From Diplolepis rosae (taxonomy: Eukaryota; Arthropoda; Insecta; Hymenoptera; Diplolepididae), in the NCBI GenBank assembly GCA_030998225.1, contig JAPYXD010000170.1, positions 1,860,001 to 1,924,000 on the forward strand: a stretch of 64,000 bases of DNA, written 5' to 3'. The notes under the pieces were generated by a model. It made no database searches, was not told where the DNA came from, and saw only the letters and a list, made by a program, of their open reading frames with translations. Positions 44,466 through 56,649 of this stretch are shown here, piece after piece; the first letter of the stretch is position 1; every line of letters begins with the position of its first letter. The position numbers and the translations under genes were made by a program.

Positions 44466-45174
44466 ATTTTAACCAGCCCCGTCCGACTCAAAAAAAGATG
44501 GCCGGTCCTTATTGCTACGCGTTTCTATCTTACTATTTTCGTCGCACGGCGGCGCTTTCCGCGTGTAGGCCTACAATAACATGTAATCTAATGGGAGAAA
44601 TGTTTAAAACATTTTTAATTTAACATTTACGAAGTTTAAAGACGAGTTACTTTAAAAATTTATTATTTTTGTTAGTATAGATTATTTCTAGTGTTAATTA
44701 TATGTATAAAATAATGGAAGGAGAGAAATAAATTGTGAAATAATTATATTTTTTAATGTAAGGATTTTCAAAAGTTAGTAGTCTTATTAACGAATAACAC
44801 GAATAATGAACGTAAATTATGTTAAATAGGAAAAGAAAATTTGATATATATTAGAGTTATTAAAAATTTGTTGAATAAGGGAAATGAATAAATATATCAA
44901 GTGTGAAAAATACATTTTTGGGTCTGAAAGACTGAACGGTATATATATTTCTTTTTCACATTTATGAAATACATATATCAATTTCAGTATTAATAAAATA
45001 CATAATTTATTAATAAAATAAAATGAAGTAGAACATTGATTTATTGCTTTTTTCAAAAGCATATAAAATTTTAACACAGTAAAACAATAATTTAAATAAA
45101 ACATAGCTCTGAGTCTCTTTCGCAATAAAAAACTTTAATTTAATAAATAATATACGTTAGAAGGCTAAAAAACT

Positions 45175-45400
45175 AAGTATCACACAGCTTTGCTGCTTTT
45201 CTTTTCAAGGCGCTTTCTTCCGTAATCTCAGCTTTTTCTTGACGATTCTAATTCTAATTTGCAAGTAGTATTGCACAATGTTTACTTAAATTCGCAGAAA
45301 ATCAACTCAAATGCGTTTCTCTTACGATGATGCTATTCAAAGAGACATTCTACTTTGGCATTAACAATAAATTTTGTTTCATGCGATTTGTTTAAAATTA
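45175..45400 (-). pseudogene. P-type transposase C-terminus (element A)
   Basis: Frame-shifted minus-strand remnant. It begins near HETKFIVNAK and ends KRKAAKLCDT then a stop, matching KKKAAKLCDT at the end of the transposase in element C. The catalytic middle of the protein is deleted between this and the THAP exon. Confidence 0.65.
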
Positions 45401-45815
45401 GCTTAGTTATGTATATTTTTCGCTAATTTTACTTTTTTGAAGGAAATTATTCTTCTGGAAAATTGGCTTACTAATTCAAGGAATAATTGGGAAAAATTTT
45501 GGAATTAATTTGAAAATAAATTTTTCTTACAATAAAAGGTAAGAAAATTAGCTAATGTAACATCTTCATATTTTCATTTATTTATTTAAACTAAAACCAT
45601 CCCAAACATAAAGGAACTCAAGAATAATAAGAGATGGAAAAAAAAGTCAGAGGAACAGCCGGAAAACAACAGAAATCTTCTTTAGGTTAGAATTCGGACA
45701 TTACAATTGAAGCAATAAAAATTGAAAATGATATCTATTAAAATTTTTTAAAAATTTATCACATTAAGTTTTACACAGATATTAATTATTATTTATATAT
45801 TTATTTATACATACC

Positions 45816-46054
45816 GATGCTATAACATTTCCAGCAGGATCCTTTACTTCTCTCTTCCAAAGAACCTCTTCTTTAAGAAAATTTTTCTCGCAAACAAACT
45901 GTCCGGCTGTTACAATAAAATTTTTTCTTTTTATTGCTTTTGGATATTCAGCAACTAAATCTTTAGGCACTTTGAAAAAATGAATTTTCTCGCTGTTAGA
46001 ACGAGTTGAACTGTAACCCTATGAACAGTTTGGGGCGATGCACTTATTAACCAT
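45816..46054 (-). pseudogene. THAP-domain exon of P-type transposase (element A)
   Basis: The ATG at 46054 opens with MVNKCIAPNCS, the first Cys pair of a THAP zinc finger, followed by TAG and then GYSSTRSNSEKIHFFKVPKD. The rest gives AIKRKNF, QFVCEKNFLKEEVLW and GNVIAS. THAP fingers (C2CH) bind transposon end DNA in P transposases. The last zinc ligand, normally His in a C-x2-H box, reads Asn here (CEKN). The exon ends at a splice donor GTATGT near 45815, as expected for an intron after the first exon. Confidence 0.72.
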
Positions 46055-46343
46055 TTTATTATCACTGATCCACTATAATACAGCACTAGATTATTTTAAT
46101 TGAATCCACTATTTTTTTATAATTTAATCCACTATTATTTCAATATTATTTAGTTTTTTCAACACATATTTATTTGTATTTATCTCATTTGTTTACATCG
46201 TTTACATACAACTGCATGTCAGAGTAGGCCTACACGCGGGAAGCGCCGCCGTACGGCGAAAATTATAAGATAGAAACTCGTAGCAATAAGGACCGAAAGT
46301 TTTCTGCTGAAATACTAAAGAGTCGGACGGGGCTGATTTTAAC

Positions 46344-47179
46344 CATCCGAATATAACTGAATAAATATGAACGAATCAACCATATTATTGGTTGCTATGG
46401 AAAAATGTATTGCTCGCCTTCCCATATTATATCAGTAAGACTGATATAATATCAATAATATTGATAATATAAATAAATATTGTATTTTTATTTAATAATC
46501 ACAATGTAAATATTAATGTTAAAACGAAGATAACAGAACTTTGATTTCAATTTCCAGCCAGAATTACAAAGACAATTTTCGCCCAAATTTCAAGCATATT
46601 ACCCTTTATATCAGTAAAAATTGTTTTAAATAATATTTAAAACCTTCTAGTTTAATAAAAAAATATGATCAAGTAGTTTTTATCCCCAAACATTTAATTT
46701 TTATGCATTTTTCCCATGCATCAAAATGAATTCCGGCCTCATGAACAATCAGCGCTCCTAGCGGCCACGGTCAATTCTTGTGACATTTTCGTTTCGCGGA
46801 TTACGTGCATTCTGGCTAAGATGCAGGGGGCTGGTTTTGAAGGATTTGAAGAATGTATCGATAAGCATGTTCTCGTTTTCAACATATTCTTCAAATCCTT
46901 CAAAACAAACGGTCATCATAACCTACAAATTTATGGCATTTTATTTTATATTAAAAAATTAAAAGAATGACAAGCGATAAGTAGGTACTCAAAATAAGCG
47001 GAAATGAATTTTGCACTTGAAAAATATATATATTAATAAATTTATGACTTAATTTTACGCTAGAAAATTTTGTTCATCAATTTCCCAATGATTCCCATAT
47101 ATTTCTTTCGTCCAAGACCAACCTAACTTACAGTCTATCCCTACCACATGGCCTGTGACGTCAACTTGGTTATCTCAAT
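46344..47179. other. Spacer with two hairpins
   Basis: AT-rich. A short palindrome lies near 46435-46460 (ATTATATCAGT and complement). A 21-bp arm hairpin lies at 46834-46906. An ORF of 84 codons (46716-46970) runs through the hairpin and shows no domain. Confidence 0.4.
46834..46906. repeat. Perfect 21-bp hairpin arms
   Basis: GTTTTGAAGGATTTGAAGAA (46834 onward) pairs with its complement ending at 46906, with a loop of about 31 bases. Confidence 0.7.
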
Positions 47180-48083
47180 CAGCCCTATCCGACTCCCTGC
47201 CGGCAACGGCGAGAACTTGATTCCCTTAGTGATTATAGTTTCTATGTGCGAAGTTTTCTCACCAGAGCGGCGCTGCACGCGGCACGCTCTACAAAAGCAT
47301 TGTACTAATAGACAAGTATTTAAAAAAATTTAAATAATTAAGTTTCTGAACAATATGAAATGAAAAAATGTTCCTAAAATGATTCTAGGACATAAAATAC
47401 ACATTTTGCATAAATCAATTAATACAAAATAAAAAAAGAACACATTAAACTTCGTAAAATATATACTGTGGATACGCATGAAGAATTCTTGAGACCCTGA
47501 ACAAAATTTTTTTTATGTTATTCCCATATAATTGAAAACATATTTAAAAATAAATAAAAAGATTAAGCTTATAAATAGAAGTATTTTAAATGAAAAATAA
47601 ATATTTTGTTAAGCCCTGTGTTCAACATAAAAAACCATGCGAAGGGAAATATTTACTCAATTAAAAATTTGTAAATGTAACAAAAAATATTCATTACTAT
47701 AAAATTTTCTAGTATATATTTTTAAAATATTTTAAATTTTTAACATGTACAGATCGATGATGACTAGTTAAGTGTCGCAAAGCTTGGCATGCTTTTTTTT
47801 TCAAAACGCTAAATTTTTAAATTTCAGCCATTTCCTGTCTTACAAATTGTCTCATTCTTACTTGAAATAAAATTAAATCACATATGCTAACATCTCTACA
47901 GCTTCATTGGCATGGTCTTTGCATTGAAAAATAAATTTTGTTTCACATGACAAAAAATATTTATTACTATAAAATTTGCTAGTACATATTTTTAACATAT
48001 GTATATATGTCTTCGGTTATGTTCGACATATTTCGTACAGGGAACATAGATATATTAGATAATTTATCAGATATAGCTGATTT

Positions 48084-48304
48084 CACTCTAAAAACAAGTG
48101 TGTTACTTCTACACGTGAAATACGATAGTAACGTTTTAGGCATTTGAAGTGTGTAGTTTTAATACACATTACAAACGTAACGTTTAATTTTCAAACACTT
48201 TAACGTTTTGTACCCAAAATGTGTGTTAAAAATACACACTTCAAATGTCTAAAAAGTTACTATCGTGATTCACGTGTAAAATTAACACACTTGTTTTTAG
48301 AGTG
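48084..48304. mobile_element. Palindromic CACTC-ended MITE, 221 bp
   Basis: Long near-perfect arms: CACTCTAAAAACAAGTGTGT at both ends (complement), with about 90 bp of pairing. TT flanks both sides. It lies inside P element B. Confidence 0.75.
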
Positions 48305-48867
48305 TTTTTTCGTCTTTTTTCATTATATTCAATCAATTTTTGTAAGTATTGAACTTCGCGGAAAAATATGAACATATGTATTCATTTTAATATGAGGTGT
48401 TTTGCAGGAAAGATAAACTACCGTTTATAATAATAATATTAAAATATTTATTTTAATTACTTTATACTTAGTATTTTTTACGCGTATAATAAAATATCTT
48501 TATATAAAATCTGGTCTAATATTTTATTTCCAGATACGTTCATATTAATCATCACGGTACTTATTTAACTCCAAAATTTATCTTTATATCCCTTCAATCC
48601 ATTCCATTTCATCCGAATTCTTCAATGAAATATAAATATCGAAGAAAGCATTTTTATATTTTTTTACAAAATGGATTTGTATAAGAAATATAGTGTCGTT
48701 GATGTTGCATTCCAAATTCATTTAGTATTTCTTTAGCTTCCTTAATTTCAGAAAATTTAACTGAACAAGATAAAAATATTTTATTCAGTATGAGATTTCG
48801 AATGGAATATTATCAATACTGTATAAAAGTTTCACTAATATTTTGTTCCTTTCCTTTTGATTAGAGA

Positions 48868-49560
48868 TTTTTTGGCACTATCAGATTAGCTGGAGGAACA
48901 AATGATCATCCTTGTACACCAACCTTCTTGCAAATGTACAAGATATTAGCTGCCTTTAGCATTTTCAAACCTCCAAAGCTTGGAAATTGTAGTACTTTCG
49001 ATGGCAACCCTACACAGCCCTTAATAAGAATTTCAAAATTGAAAGAATTACATCAGTCGAATAGTAAAAGCGCAATTCAAGAAATTCGAGAAAAGTTAAA
49101 AGCAATAATCGATTGTGAAGACACTGATTTTAGTGATTTTGTAGATGCAGTAGCGCACGATTATGCTTTACCAGCTGTTAGAGATTGTTTGATGTTTTAC
49201 ACAACTGGTCGTATAACTGCTTACATTAAACAGCACACTCAGTGTTCGACATGCTTAAATGCATTTTTGACTACTTCTGAAATTAATGCAGATACGATAT
49301 CTTTTTCTTGTGATCAGTTACCTGAAAGTTTGAGTAGATTTGCAAAAATAAATAAAGATTTCATACATCCAAATGTTAAGTTATACAAGCTTATCACAGT
49401 TGTCGAATATCTATTTAACAAACATTGCCGGTCTAGCAATTATTTTGATCTAATTCTAGACGATTTAATTTCAACTGAAACAAAATTTAGTTATCAATGC
49501 AAAGAACATGCCAATGAAGCTGTGGGGATTTTAGCATATATAATTCAATTTTATCTTTAA
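48868..49560 (+). pseudogene. P-type transposase C-terminal exon (element B)
   Basis: A splice acceptor (TTTTGATTAG) precedes the frame RFFGTIRLAGGTNDHP, TPTFLQMYKILAAF and PPKLGNCS, a conserved run of P/THAP9 transposases. The open frame from 48928 gives 210 codons: helices with IREKLKAIIDCEDTDFSDFV, DCLMFYTTGRITAYI, a CSTC box and the terminal CKEHANEAVGILAYI. A stop at 49558-49560 cuts it where element C reads on for about 33 codons. The THAP domain and the main RNase H-like catalytic part are absent from this copy. Confidence 0.8.
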
Positions 49561-50230
49561 ATACGGATGAGACAATTCGTAAGACAGGGAATGGCTGAAA
49601 TTTAATAATTTAGCGTCTTGAAAAAAAAGCAGAGAAGGTTTGCGACACGTAACTAGTCATCATCGATCTGCACATGTTAAAAATTTAAAATATGTTAAAA
49701 ATATGTACTAGCAAATTTTATAGTAATGAATATTGTTTTTTACATTTACAAATTTTTAATTGAGTAAATATTTCCCTTCCCATGGTTTTTTATGTTGAAC
49801 ACAGGGCTTAACAAAATATTTATTTTTCATTTAAAATACTTCTATTTATAAGCTTAAGCTTTTTATTTATTTTTAAATATATTTTCAATTTTATGGGAAT
49901 AAGATAAAAAAAATTTTGTTCAGGGTCTCAAGAATTCTTCATGTGTATCCACAGTATATATTTTACGAAGTTTAATGTGTTCTTTTTTTTATTTTGTATT
50001 AATTGATTTATGCATAATGTGTATTTTATGTCCTAGAATCATTTTAGGAACATTTTTTCATTTCATATTGTTCAGAAACTTAATTATTTTAAATTTTTTA
50101 AATACTTGTCTATTAGTACAATGCTTATGTAGAGCGTGCCGCGTGCAGCGCCGCTCTGGTGAGAAAACTTCGTACATAGAAACTATAATCACTAAGGAAC
50201 CGCCATTTTGTTTTTAGTCGGACAGGGCTG

Positions 50231-52629
50231 CTCATGCCCAACCCCTTCCATATGGTTGATGCGAAATTTGATTTGGTTTTAATGCCGATTTCACATGGAA
50301 ACCCGGCTGTGCCCTTTCAAATAAACGCTGTTTTGAATTCTTTTTACGGATTTTTAAAATATTTTGAAAGCAGGGTAAGCAAATATCAAAAGAATTTAGG
50401 AAAATATTTGAAGCTGAAAAAATTTAGGATAATATAAATTAATGAAAATTTTTTGAAATTATATAAATGAAATGGCTTTCTATTCTAAATAGATCTAAAG
50501 TAGACATGTAAGACTAAATACGTCGTTAAAATGTGTTAACTTAACTTTATTCACCGACATTGGAGTGGACGAGTTTGAAAGTTACAAATAATCAAATGAG
50601 TCTTACAGGTTTTATTCTTTCTTTTCCTAAATAATCGATTTCTTTAAATTATATTTTTTTTATTAGTCAAATTCTCTTCAATCATTATTTATGTTCAAAA
50701 AATAAACTAAATTTTTTGGAAAAATGTTTGTTTAAAGAAAAATTTATTCGAATCGAATAAATATTTGTTTTGCTATTTGATATTGATATGATATGCAAAT
50801 GAAAAATTAATAATTTTAAAATTAAAATAGAAGATTAGTTTAGAAAAAATAATATCATTCGAAAAAAGAGAGAAAAATGATTTATTTTTCTATAATCTTA
50901 ACAAACTCAAGATGAACTTGAAAGAAATTGAATAAATAAATAATATTGGCAAAACAAACGTCCACCGCGGGCTTAGGGGCGCTGCTGCATGAAAACAATC
51001 ATGGTTGCCGCAGGGCTTCGGCGTTCACGTATTTTACTCTTGACCTGAATAGGACTTTTCAAATTACGTTTATCTGTAAGTGCTAAAAGTGCTTTTGTTG
51101 CCGTTAAATACGTTACGCGAGTACGTACAAGCACTGCCTTTACGAGTAAAGTCCTTTCCTTTCCTGTGCTTCGATGAGAATTCCATTTTCACGCTTATAT
51201 TTATTTATGCACTTGTCACTTACTCTTTATCTTAAGTATATATTTATTTGTCAAACACTTGATTAATTACTGCGTTACACTGTGAGCATCTGGCTTTAGT
51301 ATAGTATACACAATGCTGCGCGAAGCCCAACGGAAGCCATATTAATTAGTTCGCTTGTCGACCACCAGGTCTCGCATTGCAAGTTTGAATTGCCAAATGC
51401 ATAATGTAGGATAATATATTTATTTAGCATAATAATAATAAATAATAATTTAATAAGATGGGTCTGTTTTTGTAAGAAACGAAACAAAACAACATTTAAG
51501 GCATTGGGATTTACCAGACGAAATTATACTAATTCCTGGAATTGTAATAATGACATTAAAAATAATACTTTCTGTTTTTCATGAACAAAATTTACCTATA
51601 TTTCAATGCTAAAATAGATCTCATTCGTAATCATGAGTTTGCGGTAAGCGTAATATTTATATTGAAGATGTTTTCTATTGTTGAATTAATATACTTGTCT
51701 GCCTCAAAAATTACCATTTCAATGGACATGCCAAGAAATAATTATTTTACGTTATGCAATATGATTTATTATTATTTAAATTTATACTTTTTATTTTTGG
51801 CGACGGTAAACTGTATCGAAAATCACAGTTGAAATATTCTCGAATATTGTAAAATAAAATAATAAAATAAAATAATAAAATAAATAAAATAATAAAGAAA
51901 TAAAATATTATAAAATAAAATATTTATTATTATAACAAATATTTTTTAAATTAGATTGTACTAAAATTTTCCAGAGAACTTCTTTTTAGTCTAATGAAAA
52001 ACTTTCTCACTGGAAGATTTTTGTTGCTCAAAATTTCTTCGATAAATAAAGCGTTTAAAGATTAAAATTTATGATTTTGTCAATGTGTCCAAAAAAATTT
52101 AATAATTATTTCATTAATAATAATAAGCATATTTAATTTTTCATTCTTTAGTTGCTTTCGGAATACTATAACACATCATTTCCTTTCGGATTTATGAAAA
52201 AAATTCTAAAAATTTGCTAAGTTGTCGCGAATTAAAGTGAAAAATGAGAAAATTTTGATTTCATAAAAAACTGGTTTCTTGTAAATATTTCGAAGACACT
52301 TGAAGATACAAAATTTTTTTATTTAAAATAAGAGATGCAGAATGAGATTTTATTTTGGAATATATTTGAAAAAATCGAATTCTTAACTTGACCAGAACTT
52401 GACCAAAGATACAAAATTTGGAAATAATGTATTTTTTAACTCAAAATATTGCTGTTTTAAAAAGCTGCCTTGCAATGTTGAACAACCACTAATTCGTATT
52501 TAAACTTTTGAAATATTGTTCTATACAAAATACGCGGATTTATTTGATTTTCAGTTAGTTTCTTCAATATCTGAGTCTTATCGTGACAAAATTATCCATT
52601 TCACTCTTCTTTAAGGTGAAGAAACCAAA
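50231..52629. other. Mostly AT-rich spacer, one CpG-richer patch
   Basis: No transposase or gene is recognised. 50955-51375 is richer in G+C and CpG than the surroundings and could be a host promoter/exon or an unknown repeat. 51840-51930 is an (AATAAA)n-like simple repeat. Confidence 0.35.
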
Positions 52630-54321
52630 TTTTAAATTTATCTTTATATCCCTTTAATCCATTCCATTTCATCCGAATTCTTCCAGTGAAATATAAATAT
52701 CGAAGAAAGCATTTTTATATTTTTTTACAAAATGGATTTGTATAAGAAATATAGTGTCGTTGATGTTGCATTCAAAATCCATTTTGTATTTCTTTAGCTT
52801 CCTTAATTTCAGAAAATTTAACTGAACAAGATAAAAATATTTTATTCAGTATGAGATTTCGAATGGAATATTATCAATACTGTATAAAAGTTTCACTAAT
52901 TTTTGTTCCTTTCCTTTTGATTAGAGATTTTTTGGCACTATCAGATTAGCTGGAGGAACAAATGATCATCCTTGTACACCAACCTTCTTGCAAATGTACA
53001 AGATATTAGCTGCCTTTAGCATTTTGAAACCTGCAAAGCTTTGAAATTGTAGTACTTTCGATCGCAATCCTCCACAGCCCTTAACAACAATTTCAAAATT
53101 GAAAGAATTACATCAGTCGAATAGTAAAAGCGCAATTCAAGAAATTCGAGAAGAGTTAAAAGCAATAATCGATTGTGAAGACACTCATTTTAGTGATTTT
53201 GTAGATGCAGTAGCGCACGATTATGCTTTACCAGCTGTTAGAGATTGTTTGATTGTTTACACAACTGGTCATATAACTGCTTACATTAAACAGCAGACTC
53301 TGTCTTCGACATGCTTAAATGCACTTTTGACTACTTCTGAAATTCATGCAGATACGATATCTTATTCTTGTGATCAGTTACCTGAAAGTTTGAGTAGATT
53401 TGCAAAAATAAATAAAGATTCCATACATCCAAATGTTAAGTTATACAAGCTTATCAGAGTTGTCGAATATCTATTTAACAAACATTGCCGGTCTAGCAAT
53501 TCTTTTGATCCAATTCTAGACGATTTAATTTCATCTGAAACAAAATTTAGTTTTCAATGCAAAGAACATGCCAATGAAGCTGTGGAGATGTTAGCATATA
53601 TAATTCAATTTTATCTTCAAATACGGATGAGACAATTCGTAAGACAGGAAATGGCTGAGATTAAAAAAGTTCGCGTCTTGAAGAAAAAAGCAGCCAAGCT
53701 TTGCGACACTTAACTAGTCATCATCGATCTGTACATGTTAAAAATGTAAAATATGTTGAAAATATGTACTAACAAATTTTATAGTAATGTATATTTTTTG
53801 TTACATTTACAAATTTTTAATAGAGTATATATTTCCCTTCACATAGTTTTTTATGTTGAACACAAGGCTTAACAAAATATTTATTCTTCATTTCATTCGT
53901 TTGAAGCTGGAAAATAAAAATGGAAAATACTTCTATTTAGAAGCTTAAACTTTTTATTTATTTTTAAATATATTTTCAGTTATAAGAGGATAACATAAAA
54001 AAAATTTGGTTTAGGCTCTCAAGAATTCTTCATGCGTATCCACAGTATATATTTTACGAAGTTTAATGTGTTCTTTTTTTTATTTTGTATTAATTGATTT
54101 ATGCAAAATGTGTATTTTATGTCCTAGAATCATTTTAGGAACATTTTTTCATTTCATATTGTTCAGAAACTTAATTATTTAAGTTTTTTTAAATATTTGT
54201 CTATTAGTATAATGCTTTTGTAGAGCGTGCCGCGTGCAGCGCCGCTCTGGTGAGAAAACTTCGCACATAGAAACTATAATCACTAAGGAACCGCCTTTTT
54301 GTTTTTAGTCGGACAGGGCTG
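52630..54321 (+). mobile_element. P-superfamily element C, 5' truncated
   Basis: Aligns with element B from about 48574 to its right end, including the terminal AGTCGGACAGGGCTG at 54307-54321. The left terminal repeat was not found. The right end abuts a truncated P-like MITE. Confidence 0.8.
53099..53713 (+). pseudogene. P-type transposase C-terminus (element C)
   Basis: 204 codons in the same frame as element B's, with about 10% residue differences, and running on past B's stop: FVRQEMAEIKKVRVL and KKKAAKLCDT, the presumed natural C-terminus. The upstream exon part (RFFGTIRLAGG, 52925 onward) is present, but a TGA at about 53042 interrupts it. No THAP or catalytic core. Confidence 0.8.
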
Positions 54322-54705
54322 GGACAAACTAATGTAACTGATAATCAGCATCTGATTGTCGGAAGTACATTGATTCAATACGGGAACGTCCCAAGAGATG
54401 GCACTCCTGCTACTAGCGTAAAAAAAAGAACTCTTCGTGTACCTTTGCATGCATAAAGGTTGTCATAGTAACATATATTTATTATAAGAATGTTTACAAC
54501 CATTTACAAACATTAACCTTAATTTGCGGTTATGTTAGAATATTTTGAGCGAAAAGAAGGAAGGGGCTATTTTTTTACGCCACTGACATTTGCGCCATCA
54601 ATCGGGAAGTTCTTGTACCTTTTCCTTGTACTTCCGACAAAAACGTGTTCAACTTTTGTGAAGTTCATGCATAAGAGATTGGTCTCCTTATGTCTATTTT
54701 CCATG
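54322..54705. mobile_element. Second copy of the P-like MITE, left end missing
   Basis: Matches 30880-31265 in the same orientation at roughly 90% by eye. The right terminus is the complement of CATGGAAAATAGACATAAGG. The first 25 or so bases are replaced by the right end of P element C. Confidence 0.8.
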
Positions 54706-55174
54706 GTTGTATAGCAAGAAAGAGAAGAAAAATAAAGAACTTCTAAACTCAGTGAAAAAATATTTCCAGTAATGTTTAAGAAAATGCACCGGGTTTAATG
54801 TGGTTCAGAGGGCAAAATATTTGGTAAATCCATTTTTTATATCATATATGCAAAATTATCTCGTCAAGTCTTTGGTTGTCATTTTTAAATTTGAGTAACA
54901 TTAAAAATAATTTTAATAGCTCAATAATTTTACGTTCCTTATATTTTATAAAATTTTCGTTTCTCAATTTTTCAATGTATTTTCCTATTTGTGGTATTTT
55001 TAATTACTATAGCTAGTGTGTTTTTGTATCAAAATTTGCACGGCGTTAGTCACGTTACAGAATAGAAATCACCAATAACGTTTATTTAGGATTGAAGTTG
55101 CCCATGAATATAGTTTAATTTATGTAAAGAATTTTATTTATCAGGACTATCTGCAATCATATATTGTGCGCTAA
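54706..55174. other. AT-rich spacer
   Basis: No gene or repeat is recognised. Confidence 0.4.
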
Positions 55175-56160
55175 GGCTAAAACGTCCCAATTCAACACGC
55201 TCGGATCACTTGCCTTTCAGTGCGTGGGAGTTTTGCCTTTATTGCCCTCAATTTTCTTTTTTTGTCCACCTTTTTCCTAAAAGTTCTAATGTGTGTGCCA
55301 GGTGATACAAATAACTTTTCTTGGACGTTCAAAATGTACATTTCTCCTTTGTTTTTCGTAAACACTGCACTAGCTAGTCGATAATCAGCTGATTCACTAA
55401 GGTTATAAGGAATGATTTTTAGGGGTAAAAAGTTTACTTCAAGCGTAAACTGAAAATTTATACACTGTTGGCGTATTGAGAAAAAATGTCTATCAATTTA
55501 CTATGTAGTTCGGGATCTTTTAGATCGATTTTATCTACCTTAGCGTTGTTCTAGCACCAAATTTCACAATTTTTATGATAAACAAATTCATGGTCAAAAA
55601 TAGTATTAATCGTATCAGCTAACTTACTACTTTTTCCATGATTTTATAGAACGACATACATAAAGCCGTTACTCAAGTAAAGTATTGTTTCCTTTTTACT
55701 CATTTCTTTCAAATGTTACTTCAGGTCATACAAATCATTTATAAAATGCCTTTTCAAGTAATTGGTATCAGCTAATTTGGAAATTTTTTGCAAATTTGTT
55801 TTGCTCACCGTGGCAAAGGTAGAGCTATTTATCTCCGATTAATAGTTGGACATTCAGACTGATTTCTTTGAAAATATCACTATTGCTTATTAAAGCTGCA
55901 CTTGCGTCCGGTTCTATTGCCTTAGCGCTACTTCAGAAATTCTTTTTAACATCGCGCTTTTCTTTACTGTGACATTTATCACAGAGCCTACATTTACGAT
56001 TGCGAGTAGCGACGTCTGATATTTTTCCACTTAAAAAAGTCAATAAATGTAACGTGGCCATTAAGACTATCGTAACGCCTGTCGTGTCCGCGTTTGCTCC
56101 ATCCTATATCGCACGAAACAATTTATTTACTATTTTTCCTAAAGCATCATGAGTCTGTCT
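55175..56160 (-). pseudogene. Mutator-like (MULE) transposase relic
   Basis: Minus strand, many stops and shifts. Readable pieces in order: GWSKRGH then SLNGHVTFIDFLSGKISDVA (the box with the first acidic residue in related transposases), CRLCDKCH, SSAKAIEPDASAALI, NVQLLIGD, and near the end GEMYILNVQEKLFVSPG and THIRTFRKKVDKKRKLRA. This order is that of the MULE-like transposases common in arthropods. Far too decayed to act. No terminal repeats were identified. Confidence 0.55.
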
Positions 56161-56649
56161 TTTTCTACGAGTTTTGTTATTGTCACATCTTAAAATCAGT
56201 CGATTTCAAAGCTTAAAATAATTTTTCATTTCTACAGTTCATGATTTTTAGTTTTGTTGCAGTTCTGAATGATCAATGCAAGAAAATATTTTCTTCAAAT
56301 TGCATTTTATCTGGAAATATTTCTACAGGTAAAAGAAAAAATAAGAATCATAACTTTTCATTACGGTGTTTAATTTCAAAATGAATGAACCAACCTTTTA
56401 GCACTGTTTCTAATTCACAAACCACTAAGTATAAAATTGCATTCATTTATTTAAACATGATGCCGAAACTGGCGGCAGGGACTTGGCAGCCAATGGTTTA
56501 TACCAACTACACAACCCTGTTGAAAAAATTGCGCGTATTACTTACAGCTCACTTCATGTGATTCCTGAGTTATTAAATTAAATAAATTCAGGTCATTTCA
56601 TGACATTTACAAAATTAATTATTTAGATTAGTCCTTGTGTCAACTTTGA
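56161..56649. other. AT-rich spacer
   Basis: May hold the decayed N-terminus of the MULE relic. Nothing firm is seen. Confidence 0.3.

Larger units (their letters stand above)
44474..46335 (-). mobile_element. P-superfamily element A with internal deletion
   Basis: 1862 bp. Terminal inverted repeats start CAGCCCCGTCCGACT and extend imperfectly for about 100 bp, up to GTGTAGGCCTAC. The 8-bp duplication ATTTTAAC is perfect (44466-44473, 46336-46343). The minus strand codes a THAP exon near one end and the transposase C-terminus near the other, so it is an internally deleted P-type transposon. Confidence 0.88.
47180..50230 (+). mobile_element. P-superfamily element B with self-derived long inverted arms
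   Basis: 3.05 kb. Ends CAGCCCTATCCGACT and the complement of AGTCGGACAGGGCTG. The left arm (47180 to about 47948) is the reverse complement of the right 758 bp (about 49473-50230), including the last 80 or so codons of the transposase and its 3' untranslated region. The normal 5' end with THAP exon is absent. A MITE is nested at 48084-48304. No matching 8-bp duplication was found. Confidence 0.82.

Noticed and set aside
46716..46970. 84-codon ORF
   Set aside because: It is built over the hairpin at 46834-46906 and has no domain.
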